NCBI RefSeq assembly: GCF_036237275.1
Contig: NZ_CP108352.1
Span: forward strand, 1,922,001-1,986,000
DNA length: 64,000 nucleotides
Direction: 5' to 3'
Origin: Streptomyces sp. NBC_01353
GTDB taxonomy: Bacteria > Actinomycetota > Actinomycetes > Streptomycetales > Streptomycetaceae
Below the pieces are notes generated by a model, which worked only from the letters and a program-made list of their open reading frames with translations, searched no databases and had not been told where the DNA came from. A program made the position numbers and the translations under genes. Below are positions 51,123 to 59,828 of this stretch, piece after piece. How positions within the stretch are numbered: position 1 is the first letter of the stretch; each line of letters opens with the position of its first letter.

Positions 51123-51650
51123 ATGAACACCACCGCCGCCGCCATCCAGGCCAAGGTCACCGTCGCCACCATCCGCACCTGGTGCCGGGTCGGCGCCGTT
51201 GCCGCCGCCAAGGCTGCCGGGCGCTGGGTCATCGACGCCGCCTCCCTCGCCCACCGCATCGCCATCGGCGCACGCCGCACCAGGAAGGCCATCGCCGTCC
51301 TCACCGTTGATGCGGTCAAGGCCATCGGCGGCAACGAATGGATCCGCGGCACCTACCACCGCGTGTACCTCAACGACTGGGCCCAGTACGCCGGCATCGA
51401 GGTCACCCGGTACAACACCGGCCGGATCTCCTCCGCCTCCCTCGGAGGTCGCGGCATCTCCAACGACCGCGCCGGCCGACTCCTCGGCCTCGTCGACAAG
51501 CTCTACTTCGACGCCGCCGACGGCCGCCTCCACATTCAGCACTCCGGTGCCCGGGAGGTCGAGATCCGCTACCTCGACGGCGACCGCGACTACGTCGACC
51601 TCGTCTCCATCATCTTCGCCAACGTCCGCGCGGCCGTCGCCGCCATCTGA
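51123..51650 (+). CDS. Phage DNA-binding-like protein, 175 aa
   Basis: The N-terminus reads AIQAKVTVATIRTWCRVGAVAAAKAAGRWVI as one helix-turn-helix of MerR/excisionase-like kind (residues 7-40). The rest is a mixed domain (YFDAADGRLHIQHSGAREVEI). The ATG at 51123 has GGAGG upstream and a palindrome-bearing promoter. It may be an excisionase or early regulator; the family is not recognised. Confidence 0.6.
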   Translation: MNTTAAAIQAKVTVATIRTWCRVGAVAAAKAAGRWVIDAASLAHRIAIGARRTRKAIAVLTVDAVKAIGGNEWIRGTYHRVYLNDWAQYAGIEVTRYNTGRISSASLGGRGISNDRAGRLLGLVDKLYFDAADGRLHIQHSGAREVEIRYLDGDRDYVDLVSIIFANVRAAVAAI

Positions 51651-51667
51651 CCCGGGAGAAGCTCACC

Positions 51668-52204
51668 ATGGCCACCACCACCAACTACGGATCCTGGTAC
51701 AACCACACCGGCGAAGCGACCGTCAGCGCCAGCATCGCTGCCGCAGTAGCAGAGTTCGCCGACGACTTCGACCTGGACGCCATCGAGTCGGACTACCTCG
51801 ACGCGATCGACGAAGCCTTGCCCAGCGGCGTCGGGCTGTCCGGCGACCAGTTCCTCGGCCCCGCCTACGAGGACGACCAGGACTTCGACGGCTACCCCCT
51901 CGACGACTTCGGCGCCCTCGACATCAAGGCCATCATCGCCGACATCGACCTGATGGCGATCGTCGAGCGCCACGAACTGTGGACCGCAGACGACGCCGCC
52001 GGCCACCTCGGCTATAAGGGCGACAACCGGGCTGCCACCGCTCGCAAGAAGCTCTCCTCCTGGGGCATCAAGGCACATAGCTACCGCAGCCACCCCTCGT
52101 CTGGACGCCCGCAGGCCGTCTACAAGGCGGGAGAGATTCGGGAGGCGCAGGCCAGCCGCCCTGGTCGCGGCGCGCGTACAGACCTGAAGACTGAAGGAGC
52201 GTAG
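51668..52204 (+). CDS. Phage protein, 178 aa, acidic with HTH-like C-terminus
   Basis: The N-terminal two-thirds is acidic (DDFDLDAIESDYLDAIDEAL, EDDQDFDGYPLDDFG). The C-terminal part, ELWTADDAAGHLGYKGDNRA followed by KKLSSWGIKAHSY, resembles a helix-turn-helix. It follows the preceding gene by 17 nt with GGGAGAAG upstream, so both share one transcript. A strong terminator follows. Function unknown. Confidence 0.6.
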   Translation: MATTTNYGSWYNHTGEATVSASIAAAVAEFADDFDLDAIESDYLDAIDEALPSGVGLSGDQFLGPAYEDDQDFDGYPLDDFGALDIKAIIADIDLMAIVERHELWTADDAAGHLGYKGDNRAATARKKLSSWGIKAHSYRSHPSSGRPQAVYKAGEIREAQASRPGRGARTDLKTEGA

Positions 52205-52228
52205 GCCGGAAGGTCGCCCGTGAACGCG

Positions 52229-52254
52229 AAATGCCCCCGACGCCGGGGGCATTT
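52229..52254. terminator. Terminator after the prophage plus-strand early operon
   Basis: AAATGCCCCCG (52229-52239) pairs with CGGGGGCATTT (52244-52254), loop 4 nt, with the ATTT end serving both directions. It separates the rightward operon from the leftward integrase operon. The remaining 52255-52434 shows nothing further. Confidence 0.85.
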
Positions 52255-52434
52255 CGGCTTTGCACTGCGTCCGGCTGACGGCTCACCTCCGCTCACGCAG
52301 AGAATCCCTCACACCCGCTCGCGCGGGCTGGGCGGCCAGCCACAGACACCATGCCATACGTCGCGCGCAGTCGTGCCCGGAACGACTGATGCACGGCTGG
52401 CGCGGCAGCGCATAACGTTCCCTTATCCGCTACC

Positions 52435-52836
52435 TCACGCCTGGTGCAGTGGCCCCTTGAAGTGCGGCGGTTCATTGAGTCCAGCCTCAGCGAGCGCCAG
52501 GCGCAGCACCTCGCCCATGGGAACGTCGACATGGTCAGGCGTGAGCGTCGGCTCGGGCGCCCGCCCGCGCCAGACATCGAAGACGTCCACGCCGTCGACC
52601 ACCTCGGCCCGGATCGGGTTATGGGAGCTCTCGACGTCCACGACAGTTACGTTCTGCTCGATGGCGGGGAGTAGATGCCGCCGGACCAGGGCGGCGAGCG
52701 GGTACCCGAGCTGGTTGTAATCGATGCCCTGCTGCTCGCACCAGTCCAGCCAGGCGTCTGGGTCGTCGCCGTCGTTGAACCCCCACTTGGACAGCAGGTC
52801 GCGACTGAACAGGGTGATGGTGGGCTCGTCGTTCAT
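52435..52836 (-). CDS. Phage hypothetical protein, 133 aa
   Basis: It reads FSRDLLSKWGFNDGDDPDAW, then GYPLAALVRRHLLPAIEQNV, and HVDVPMGEVLRLALAEAG. It is acidic with several Trp residues and no recognised domain. It is 10 nt after the integrase stop in the same direction, so it is probably the last gene of the integrase operon. Confidence 0.65.
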   Translation of the reverse strand: MNDEPTITLFSRDLLSKWGFNDGDDPDAWLDWCEQQGIDYNQLGYPLAALVRRHLLPAIEQNVTVVDVESSHNPIRAEVVDGVDVFDVWRGRAPEPTLTPDHVDVPMGEVLRLALAEAGLNEPPHFKGPLHQA

Positions 52837-52846
52837 GCGATCTCCT

Positions 52847-53863
52847 CTACAACCCGATGTCGTCAGATGCGGCGTCGACCCAGCGGTCGGCTTCCTGGAT
52901 GTACCCCCAGAACACGGGGCTGTTGGCGGCGTGCCCGGATTGGGCGCGGATCTTCTCCTCGCGCTTCCCGGCCTTGCGGGACGTGGTGATGAACCCGGCC
53001 CGCATCGAGTGGCCGGTGAGCCGGACCGCAACGCCCGCGCGTTCGGCGCTGCGGGAGATGATCTCCTGACAGCCGGACGCGGTGAGGCCGTCGTCGCCGA
53101 GGTGTCCGTGGACGCTGACGGGTCGGAACGCGGGGCCGCTGGTGAGTCCAGCCGCAGCCTTCCAAGTGAGCCAGGCGCGGACGGGGCACGTGTCGGGGTT
53201 CTTGCCGTAGGCGACGACGACGTCCCGGGGCGGGCGCTGCTTGACGGAGGGGACGTGGACGTCGAGGCCTTCGCTGACGAGTTGGATGCCGTCGGTTCGG
53301 AGGGCGGAGACTTCGGCGGAGCGGCCGGCGATCCCGAAGGCGACGAGCCAGAGTGCGCGGTCGCGGAGTCCGGCGAGTCCTGCCGGGGCGGCGGCGTACA
53401 TCTGGCGGAGCTGGGCGGGCGTGGCGGCGGGGGCCTTGCCGCGTCCTCGGGCGATCCGATCGGGGTCGAGCTTGAGGGGCTTGAGGGCCTTACGGGCGGC
53501 GACGGTTGCTTCCTTGGGGACCTCGACTCCCTCCGCCCGCGCGGTGACGGTAACTCCGGTGATCCGTCGGTCGATGCTGGCGGGCGCCGCGAGCCTCACC
53601 GTGTCGAGCCAGACCACGAAGCCCACGAGCGTGCCCTTGGTGACGGCGGTCAGCGGCAGTCCGTGGCCCGTTCGTTCGGCGAGCCAGTCATGGAACTCGG
53701 CCCAGAGGTTCCAGTCGTTCTCGTACCCGCGCTTGGTGTTGTGGGGGCGGATCCGGTCGAGGTGTTCCTCGGCGGCTTGTTCCATGGCGGCGAGGACGGC
53801 GAGGGTCGCCGGGTCGTAGGCGGCCGGGGCCGCGCCCGTCTGGAGCGGAACGAGGTCGGTCAC
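52847..53863 (-). CDS. Tyrosine-type site-specific recombinase (prophage integrase)
   Basis: The 338-aa protein has an N-terminal SAM-like core-binding domain (RIRPHNTKRGYENDWNLW) and a catalytic domain with Arg in GIAGRSAEVSAL, His-x-x-Arg in LTGHSMRAGF, a second His in SGHAANSPVFWGY and a candidate nucleophile Tyr in WGYIQEADRW. It should integrate and excise the prophage. GTG 53863 overlaps the stop of the upstream gene (GTGA), so it is preferred over the in-frame GTG further up. The apparent left junction is 4.7 kb away and interrupts a protein gene, not a tRNA. Confidence 0.9.
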   Translation of the reverse strand: MTDLVPLQTGAAPAAYDPATLAVLAAMEQAAEEHLDRIRPHNTKRGYENDWNLWAEFHDWLAERTGHGLPLTAVTKGTLVGFVVWLDTVRLAAPASIDRRITGVTVTARAEGVEVPKEATVAARKALKPLKLDPDRIARGRGKAPAATPAQLRQMYAAAPAGLAGLRDRALWLVAFGIAGRSAEVSALRTDGIQLVSEGLDVHVPSVKQRPPRDVVVAYGKNPDTCPVRAWLTWKAAAGLTSGPAFRPVSVHGHLGDDGLTASGCQEIISRSAERAGVAVRLTGHSMRAGFITTSRKAGKREEKIRAQSGHAANSPVFWGYIQEADRWVDAASDDIGL

Positions 53864-54123
53864 GTCTTGTCCTCCAGCTGTTCCCAGAGCCATGGGGTAT
53901 GTGCCGTGTGGCGTCGCTCTCGGCCGCAGGGCTTGCAGTGCGAGGGCTGGATCCGCTTGGGGGTGAACCTGTGCAGCGGTAGCAGCCAGTGCCCTTGGGC
54001 TTGGAGGTGGTCGCCGCGGTGCTGCCCGCAGCGGTCGCAGATCCAGTAGCCGTCCGATCCGTCGGGGCGCACTGGTCCCTCGCGGAACCAGTGGTCGGCG
54101 ATGAGCGGCGGTCGGGCGGTCAC
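53860..54123 (-). CDS. Small zinc-binding phage protein, 87 aa
   Basis: Two CxxC pairs (ICDRCGQHRGDH and CKPCGRERRH) would bind zinc. GTG 54123 overlaps the upstream gene's stop, and its own stop overlaps the integrase start. It is thus coupled on both sides. It may assist recombination directionality, but no family is known. Confidence 0.7.
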   Translation of the reverse strand: MTARPPLIADHWFREGPVRPDGSDGYWICDRCGQHRGDHLQAQGHWLLPLHRFTPKRIQPSHCKPCGRERRHTAHTPWLWEQLEDKT

Positions 54124-54518
54124 GCTTCCCTCCACCAGCGGAGCCCCTCGGGCTCGTCGGTCGTCGGCTCTCCGTCGTGCGCGTTGATCGCGGCCGACCA
54201 GCGGGCTACCGCGTCGGCCGCGAGTTCGCGTTCTGCCGTGGTCATCTGGCTGGTGATGTAGCGCCACTTGCTGTGGAGCCACACGGTTCCCCACGCTTCG
54301 CCGCCGAGCGCCTGCTGGGCCTTCACTGCATCGGCTGCCCAATCCAGCTGCATGGCGAGCCCGAGGAGGGTGCCCCGCTGGTCGCGGGTTGCCGGGTCGG
54401 CGAGCTGGTCGTGGATCTCGGTGAGCTTCTGGGATGCGTAGCGGATCTTGCCTTCGGTGCTCCGCTCGCTGAGTACAAGGGGGGCGATGCCCGCTCCGTC
54501 GGCAGGGTTCTGAGGCAT
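54120..54518 (-). CDS. Phage hypothetical protein, 132 aa, first gene of integrase operon
   Basis: The helical protein reads GKIRYASQKLTEIHDQLADP, then AMQLDWAADAVKAQQALGGE and TAERELAADAVARWSAAINA. No domain is recognised. ATG 54518 follows a palindromic promoter region. Its stop overlaps the next gene (GTGA). Confidence 0.65.
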   Translation of the reverse strand: MPQNPADGAGIAPLVLSERSTEGKIRYASQKLTEIHDQLADPATRDQRGTLLGLAMQLDWAADAVKAQQALGGEAWGTVWLHSKWRYITSQMTTAERELAADAVARWSAAINAHDGEPTTDEPEGLRWWREA

Positions 54519-54522
54519 GCTC

Positions 54523-54535
54523 AATTGTACCAATT
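54523..54535 (-). promoter_or_regulatory. Palindrome in the integrase-operon promoter
   Basis: AATTGTACCAATT has 5-bp complementary arms and lies 5 bp before the first start codon of the operon, in a short AT-rich stretch. It is a candidate operator controlling integrase expression. Confidence 0.5.
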
Positions 54536-54593
54536 CTGGGCGCCGATATGGCATCTTATCGAGGCTCAACTCCCCTAGCAGGCACAGCAGAAG

Positions 54594-54619
54594 GCCCCCG
54601 CTGCCGAAGCAGCGGGGGC
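54594..54619. terminator. Terminator of the prophage late operon
   Basis: GCCCCCGCTGC (54594-54604) and GCAGCGGGGGC (54609-54619) form a perfect 11-bp stem with a CGAA tetraloop, 5 bp past the last late gene. It separates the late operon from the integrase operon. Confidence 0.88.
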
Positions 54620-54623
54620 TCTG

Positions 54624-54824
54624 TCATTCCTCAGGTACAGGCTCGGGGGCCGGTTCCTCCGGCGGGGGTTCTGCGGGCGGCGGCTCTGGCTGTTCCTCCA
54701 CCACGCCCATGTCGATGAGGGTGCCCATGTCGGCCGCCGTCTCGTCGACCCGGCGGGTGACTGGCCGCTGGGCCGGGAGCTCGGCCGGCGGCACGGGCAG
54801 AAGCTCGGCTTCGACGTCGCTCAT
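54624..54824 (-). CDS. Pro/Glu-rich small phage protein, 66 aa
   Basis: The C-terminal half is nearly all Pro and Glu (EPPPAEPPPEEPAPEPV), preceded by TAADMGTLIDMGVVEE. Such tails occur in structural or lysis-accessory proteins. It is the last gene of the late operon. Function unknown. Confidence 0.6.
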   Translation of the reverse strand: MSDVEAELLPVPPAELPAQRPVTRRVDETAADMGTLIDMGVVEEQPEPPPAEPPPEEPAPEPVPEE

Positions 54825-54837
54825 CGCACTCCAGTTC

Positions 54838-55188
54838 TCACACGATGCGGTCGAGGTAGGTGCGCACGCCGTCGGGCATCGGCGGCGGGGACGGCGGTTC
54901 CATGCCGGCCTGGCGGATGTAGCCGACGAGCGTGCCCACCCAGCGCTGCAGGTAGGAGAGCGCGGCGTCTTGGTCGTTGATGCGCTCGCGCTGCTTCTCC
55001 ATGTCCTCGTCGCGCTGAGCGACCCGCCTCTCGAGCCGCTCGATCGCCTTGCCCTGCTGCTCGGTAACGACGGTGAAATCGTCGCGGCGCTCCTGCTTCG
55101 GAGTACGTCGTGCAGCGCGGGCCGCCCACACGCCTGCGCCGGCGGTGGCCACCGACACACCGACCGACGCCCAGGTCTCAACATTCAT
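54838..55188 (-). CDS. Phage membrane-anchored coiled-coil protein, 116 aa
   Basis: An N-terminal hydrophobic helix (WASVGVSVATAGAGVWAARA) is followed by a charged coiled coil (EQQGKAIERLERRVAQRDED). This is the layout of spanin-like or holin-associated proteins. Its start overlaps the upstream gene by 11 bp. It probably belongs to the lysis module. Confidence 0.65.
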   Translation of the reverse strand: MNVETWASVGVSVATAGAGVWAARAARRTPKQERRDDFTVVTEQQGKAIERLERRVAQRDEDMEKQRERINDQDAALSYLQRWVGTLVGYIRQAGMEPPSPPPMPDGVRTYLDRIV

Positions 55189-55615
55189 ACGGGGGCTCCG
55201 CTCTCTTGGGTCGCGGCGGCTCCCGCCATCCGGCCACTACTACGACCGGGAGGGTGAGCGCACCGTAGACCGCTGCCGCCACCCATCCCCTAGGGAACAC
55301 GCCGAGGGGCCACCAGCTGAGGAGGTAGCCGAGCATCCACGGCAGAACAATGAGGACGAGGGCCACGAAGCCCCAGGCGTCGCGTCCCTGCGGCAGGAAC
55401 GCGGACACAGCGGCGACGAGACCGGCGGCGACCCAGCACCAGCCCCATGCCTGCAACGGCATGACGGCGAGCAGCACCGTCAGCCCGCGCTGGTCAGCCT
55501 GCGGAGTGCTGATCTGCCCATAGCCGATGACGGTCCACACGACCCCGTAGCTCAGAAGGATCGTGCCGCGGCGCCCGAGTATTCGCGTCAGGCGCCGCAG
55601 TAGTGCGCACCGCAC
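55178..55615 (-). CDS. Phage membrane protein with four helices, 145 aa
   Basis: Hydrophobic segments include GTILLSYGVVWTVIGYG, GLTVLLAVMPLQAWGWCWVA, AWGFVALVLIVLPWMLGYLL and VYGALTLPVVVVAGW. GTG 55615 follows the preceding stop directly. Its place between the holin-like and coiled-coil genes suggests a lysis or superinfection role. Confidence 0.7.
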   Translation of the reverse strand: MRCALLRRLTRILGRRGTILLSYGVVWTVIGYGQISTPQADQRGLTVLLAVMPLQAWGWCWVAAGLVAAVSAFLPQGRDAWGFVALVLIVLPWMLGYLLSWWPLGVFPRGWVAAAVYGALTLPVVVVAGWREPPRPKRAEPPYEC

Positions 55616-55939
55616 CTACACCCCTCGCGGCTCGGACCGCGCGGTGATGAGGCTGTCCTGCGCCTTGCGCGAGAGCCCGGCCGGCTTCCACAGGCCGAAG
55701 TGGGCGAGGACGCCGGTGGCGAAGCTGACCAGGGCGAGGACCGCAGCGGTGCCGAGGTCGAACCCGGGGCCCGGGTTCGCGACCTCGACGAGCAGGCCGT
55801 TGAGGGTGCTGAGCGCGAGCAGCAGCACAGCCTTCGCGCCGGCGTGGGTGACACGGGTCGTGACCAGGCCGACGAGGACCGGGAGCACGACGGAGATGAG
55901 CAGGCCCAGCCAGTAGGCCCTGTCGAGCTGAACGTTCAT
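55616..55939 (-). CDS. Holin-like phage membrane protein, 107 aa
   Basis: Three hydrophobic segments (YWLGLLISVVLPVLVGLV, AKAVLLLALSTLNGLLVEV, AAVLALVSFATGVLAHFGL) and a charged tail. It starts 15 nt after the endolysin stop. Size, topology and place match actinophage holins. Confidence 0.75.
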   Translation of the reverse strand: MNVQLDRAYWLGLLISVVLPVLVGLVTTRVTHAGAKAVLLLALSTLNGLLVEVANPGPGFDLGTAAVLALVSFATGVLAHFGLWKPAGLSRKAQDSLITARSEPRGV

Positions 55940-55953
55940 GGGAACTCTCTTCT

Positions 55954-56889
55954 CTACGAGTTGGTGGGACCGGTGACGTCGACGTGGACCTGCACGACCG
56001 CCTCGGCGATGGCGCGTTCGACGGCGGCCACGACGGCGGCGGTGTCGACGTCTTCGCCGAGCTGGGCCGCGAGTGCGGCGATCGCGGCGGACTGCGCCTT
56101 GATGGTCGCGTTGGCCTGGGACGCGTTCGCCCCGGTCCACCACAGGACCGTCTTGAGCGGCACGTACTGGGTGCCCTCGGTGCGCGGGTCGTCGATCTGG
56201 TACTCCATGACGGCAGCAGCGACTTCAGCGGCGGTAGGCATGTCTTCCTCCTCAGAGGGGTCGGCGCCGCCCTTTGCGACGGCCAGGATGCGGGAGAACG
56301 GCAGCGCGCCAGGGTCGCCGTGGTCGTTCTCGGGGACGTGCTGGTGGCCGCACCAGCCGCGGAAGTTGGTCCACTCGGCGAAGCTCATGCGGACCCGGCT
56401 GTTGCCGTAACTCGCCGGGTACGAGAGCCACTCGGGCCGGCCGGTCAGTGGGACGCCGTGCTGGTCGTAGAGCCACCGCATGAGAGCGGCGACGTCTCGC
56501 ACTGCCCAGTCCGGCGGGTTGGGCCAGTAGATGTGCTGGATGCCCTTGGCCGTCCACTTCTGGCTGGTGGCCGCGTCGCAGGTGCCGACGAGCTCCCACT
56601 GAAAGGCGTTGGCCTGGTTGGTCTGCACGCCGCCGGGCTTGTTGACGAGGGCGCGGGCGGACTCGTCGACCTCGAAGTGCTGGTGGTGTACCAGCCGCTT
56701 GGCCTTGAAGTCGGGCACCGACGTCACCGTGGGGGCGCTGGCGCCGCCGCCGTAGTTGTAGAGGGTGGGCCCCTCGGTGGTGTGGATGACGCCGCAGTTG
56801 ACCTCCATGTCGGAGCCGCTGTACTGGCCGCTGCCGAAGAAGAGGTCAAAGACCGCGCCAGGGATGCGTTGCGGTCCGGTTCTGGCCAT
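55954..56889 (-). CDS. Phage endolysin, N-acetylmuramoyl-L-alanine amidase type
   Basis: The 311-aa protein has an amidase_2/PGRP fold: zinc ligands in CGVIHTTEG, VHHQHFEVDESARALV and GHQHVPENDHGDPG. It cleaves the bond between MurNAc and the stem peptide. The C-terminal roughly 90 residues (PTAAEVAAAVMEYQIDDPRT onward) resemble the linker/binding tail of actinophage lysins. No signal peptide is present, so it needs the holin. Confidence 0.9.
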   Translation of the reverse strand: MARTGPQRIPGAVFDLFFGSGQYSGSDMEVNCGVIHTTEGPTLYNYGGGASAPTVTSVPDFKAKRLVHHQHFEVDESARALVNKPGGVQTNQANAFQWELVGTCDAATSQKWTAKGIQHIYWPNPPDWAVRDVAALMRWLYDQHGVPLTGRPEWLSYPASYGNSRVRMSFAEWTNFRGWCGHQHVPENDHGDPGALPFSRILAVAKGGADPSEEEDMPTAAEVAAAVMEYQIDDPRTEGTQYVPLKTVLWWTGANASQANATIKAQSAAIAALAAQLGEDVDTAAVVAAVERAIAEAVVQVHVDVTGPTNS

Positions 56890-56949
56890 GAGGGCTCCAG
56901 GAATGACAAAGGCCCCGGCCAGCGGCGCGGGGCGTGCGGGGTGATGAGG

Positions 56950-57489
56950 TCAGCTGGTGGCCTGGCTGACGCACGTCATGCCGAAGGTGGCCGCAAGGGA
57001 AATCGAGCCTCCGCTGTTCTGGTTGCAGACGAGCTCGATGTACTGGCTCGCGGCGGTGAAGACCGCGACGCCCGAGATGGTGCTCTGCATGTTGCCAGTG
57101 CTGCCGCGCTGGGTACCCGCCTTCGCCGTGGTGATGGTGCTGCCGCCGCCGTTTATGCGGAGCTCCGTGCGCGCGTCGTTCGCACCGAGCGTGCCCGGCC
57201 ACGTGATGCCGCCGTGGAGGATGTACGTCCCGGCGCGCGGTGCGACCAGCCGAGTTGCCGCGCCTGAGGACCACATGCTCGTGTCGTTCGAGGACGCGAT
57301 CGACGCCCACGAGATGGCGGTGTAGTTCGATGCGTGGGACGGCAGAGAGAACGCGGTGGCGATCACCTGCGTGGAGCAGAAGATGCCAACCAGCCCCGTC
57401 ATCTGGTCGCGGATCTCGGCGTTCATGTAGGCGGCGGTGACGACCTCGCCGACGACCCAGGTTCGCGGTGTGACTACGGGTGCGGCCAT
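56950..57489 (-). CDS. Phage minor structural / receptor-binding protein, 179 aa
   Basis: The N-terminus PRTWVVGEVVTAAYMNAEIRDQ is a recurring start of actinophage tail-tip proteins. The remainder is a beta-rich, C1q/TNF-like domain (APRAGTYILHGGITWPG, ISGVAVFTAASQYIEL). It probably forms a trimeric fibre head. Its start overlaps the preceding gene's stop. Confidence 0.75.
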   Translation of the reverse strand: MAAPVVTPRTWVVGEVVTAAYMNAEIRDQMTGLVGIFCSTQVIATAFSLPSHASNYTAISWASIASSNDTSMWSSGAATRLVAPRAGTYILHGGITWPGTLGANDARTELRINGGGSTITTAKAGTQRGSTGNMQSTISGVAVFTAASQYIELVCNQNSGGSISLAATFGMTCVSQATS

Positions 57490-57914
57490 CAGCGGGCCCC
57501 CTTTCTGGGCGGCGACGGCTGCGTCGCGCGGGCCGGCGGAGGCGCGTCAGGGTTCGACCAGTTCCGTTCATGTGGCGGCAGCTCATCGAGCGCGGCTTCG
57601 ACCGCGGACGGGTCGGCAGGGAAGACGACCGTGACCCAGCCGCGGCCGCACTCGGTGCAGGCCATTCGCGGGTCGGCGGGGGTGACAATCTGCGCCGAGC
57701 CGCAGATGCAGTCCGCGAGCCATCTGTTGTGGTTGATCCGGGCCCACGCCTCCTCGCCGACGAGGAACCCGTCCGGCGGGGCGACGCGGCGCTGCTGCTG
57801 GTACTCGACCCACCGCCACACCCGCTCGGCGATGGGCACCAGTTCCCAGGCGTCAGTCGCGAGTTCGGGAGGGGGGAGGTAGAACGTCTCGGCCCGCACG
57901 ACAGCGATCGACAC
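57489..57914 (-). CDS. Phage tail-region protein with zinc ribbon, 141 aa
   Basis: Cys pairs in DCICGSAQIV and ACTECGRGW form a likely zinc ribbon. GTG 57914 has AAAGGAG at 5-6 nt spacing, which decides the start over an upstream TTG. No family is recognised. It lies between two tail genes. Confidence 0.65.
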   Translation of the reverse strand: MSIAVVRAETFYLPPPELATDAWELVPIAERVWRWVEYQQQRRVAPPDGFLVGEEAWARINHNRWLADCICGSAQIVTPADPRMACTECGRGWVTVVFPADPSAVEAALDELPPHERNWSNPDAPPPARATQPSPPRKGAR

Positions 57915-57968
57915 GGGGGCTCCTTTCAATGAAGGTGCTCGGAACGTTGACTAGCCTCGAGCGGGCGA

Positions 57969-59828
57969 TCAATAAGCCAACCGCGTTGTGGACCCGAGGA
58001 CGGAATAGGTGGAGTCGCCGAGAACCCAGACCGCGTCCGTGTTGCTGCGTGAGGCGTGAAAGTCGAGCCTGTGAGTGGACTGCCCGATGGTCTCGACGTA
58101 GCCCTCGACGGTCACGGTCGCGGTCGGCGCCGGGGCAGTGGCCGGCAGGTTGGTGATGGTCAGAACCGTGCTGATGTCGGCGGCGAGCAGTGCCTCGAGC
58201 GTGGCATCGGGCAGGCTGTACCCGTCGACGGGCACCTGCCGGATCTCCGGCTGCGGGTCGGCGTACCGGGACACCAGCCACCAGGCCGCGTCCAGAACTT
58301 CGCCGTCGCTCATCTTCAGCAGGCTGAGTTCCTGGCGCTTCGGCCCGAACGCCAGCCGGGACGAGTCGCTTGCAACCCGCTGCGTCGCACCATTCGGCCG
58401 GGACGCAGTGACCGTGTTGACCAGCTTCTGATCATCCGTCGTCGACTCGACCGCATCGGTCTCCAGGTCCGCGTAGTTCAGCGACAGTGCGGAGGTCGCG
58501 TTGTAGCGGACCGACCGCGCCTGGAAGATCAGCGACGCTGTCCCCCGATCGGCGGCCAGCTTCCCACCCTCGGTCGACTCAACCTGACGCATCATCTCCA
58601 GCGCCGTCTGCCCGCCCTCGCCCTGCGATGCCACCGGCGAGAAGTCCCCGGATGGCACGATCGCGGCGATGCCCGCGTAGCCCGCCAGTCGCAGGACCCG
58701 CGCATCAGCGTCCTCGCCGGAGAACCCAGTCGCGCCGGCGTCGTAGTGCGACGTGTAGACCGAGGCCGGGGGTGCGGACGCAGGCGCGTGGATCGCGATG
58801 TGGCTGATGGTGCCCGACCAGAGCCGGTCGTTGGCGTAGGCGCCGACGGTCATGTGCCGCAGCTCATACATCCCGTCGAGTCCTACGGCGAGCGCCGAAC
58901 CGTCGTCGACGTAGATGTCGCCGGCCAGTTCATCGAAAACGATGTGGTGCTGTGAGCCGTCGGCGAGGTTGCTGGTGGCGGCGACGGTCGAGCCGAACCC
59001 GGCGAGCGGTCCCCCGATGGACGTCCACTGAATCCGAAGCTTTCCAGTCCCGCTCTCCAAGCTGAAGATGATCACGTACTGGCTGGACGCAGACCGCAGG
59101 GAGAACAGGACACGGCCGGTCGTCGAGGTGCTGAACCAGCACTCCATGAATGTCCAGTTGTCCGACACCGCATCGGCGAACTGGACGCCGCAGTCACCGC
59201 TCAGGTACTTGCCTGCTGAACTCGAGGCCGGCGTGAACAGCGGCGTGGACAGCCCATCCGCGCCGGGGCCGGTACCCTCACCGAACTCCAACGTTCCGCC
59301 GGCCCCGGCCTGCGCGATGGACAGCGCCCCCGCGCCGGCGCCGGCGATGTCGCCGGCCGACGTGGACCCAGACGGCTCGGACAGCGGGTAGTAGGCGTGG
59401 GGGCCGAGCTGCAGAATCTCCTCGACGAGGAGGGCCTGCAGGTTCTCGTCCCCGCCCAGGAGCTTGAAGAGGTCCGAGCAGGAGATCCGGACGGTGTCCT
59501 GCAGGCCCTTCCACTTCTGGCCCCAGTCTGTGATCAGCCCGTAGAACCGGTGGTAGGTGGTGCCGTCCACGGTCTTGCTGACACGGATCGGGCAGCCGGG
59601 GCGGACGTAGGGGTAGTACGGCGAGGAGGCGTTGCCCGCAGTGAACCTGCCGTCGAGGTTGTCCAGGGTGATGCCGCAGGTCCCGGCCTGGGTCTGCGAC
59701 AGCTCGTCGGACGCACCACGGGTGATCCGGATCGCCTGCCGCAGGTCCACCCACTGGGTGACGTCGGTCCATGTGATCGTCGTTGCGGTCGGGGCGAACC
59801 CGAAGGCCATTTCGATCGTGAGCGTCAC
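57969..59828 (-). CDS. Phage tail / baseplate protein with LamG-like domain, 619 aa
   Basis: The N-terminal part (TWTDVTQWVDLRQAIRITRG, RFYGLITDWGQKWKG) and C-terminal part resemble distal-tail/baseplate hub proteins of actinophages. A central insertion (about 190-370; GRVLFSLRSASSQYVIIFSL, HHIVFDELAGDIYVDDG) looks like a concanavalin/LamG carbohydrate-binding domain. Its start overlaps the tape-measure stop. It probably contacts the cell surface. Confidence 0.8.
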   Translation of the reverse strand: MTLTIEMAFGFAPTATTITWTDVTQWVDLRQAIRITRGASDELSQTQAGTCGITLDNLDGRFTAGNASSPYYPYVRPGCPIRVSKTVDGTTYHRFYGLITDWGQKWKGLQDTVRISCSDLFKLLGGDENLQALLVEEILQLGPHAYYPLSEPSGSTSAGDIAGAGAGALSIAQAGAGGTLEFGEGTGPGADGLSTPLFTPASSSAGKYLSGDCGVQFADAVSDNWTFMECWFSTSTTGRVLFSLRSASSQYVIIFSLESGTGKLRIQWTSIGGPLAGFGSTVAATSNLADGSQHHIVFDELAGDIYVDDGSALAVGLDGMYELRHMTVGAYANDRLWSGTISHIAIHAPASAPPASVYTSHYDAGATGFSGEDADARVLRLAGYAGIAAIVPSGDFSPVASQGEGGQTALEMMRQVESTEGGKLAADRGTASLIFQARSVRYNATSALSLNYADLETDAVESTTDDQKLVNTVTASRPNGATQRVASDSSRLAFGPKRQELSLLKMSDGEVLDAAWWLVSRYADPQPEIRQVPVDGYSLPDATLEALLAADISTVLTITNLPATAPAPTATVTVEGYVETIGQSTHRLDFHASRSNTDAVWVLGDSTYSVLGSTTRLAY

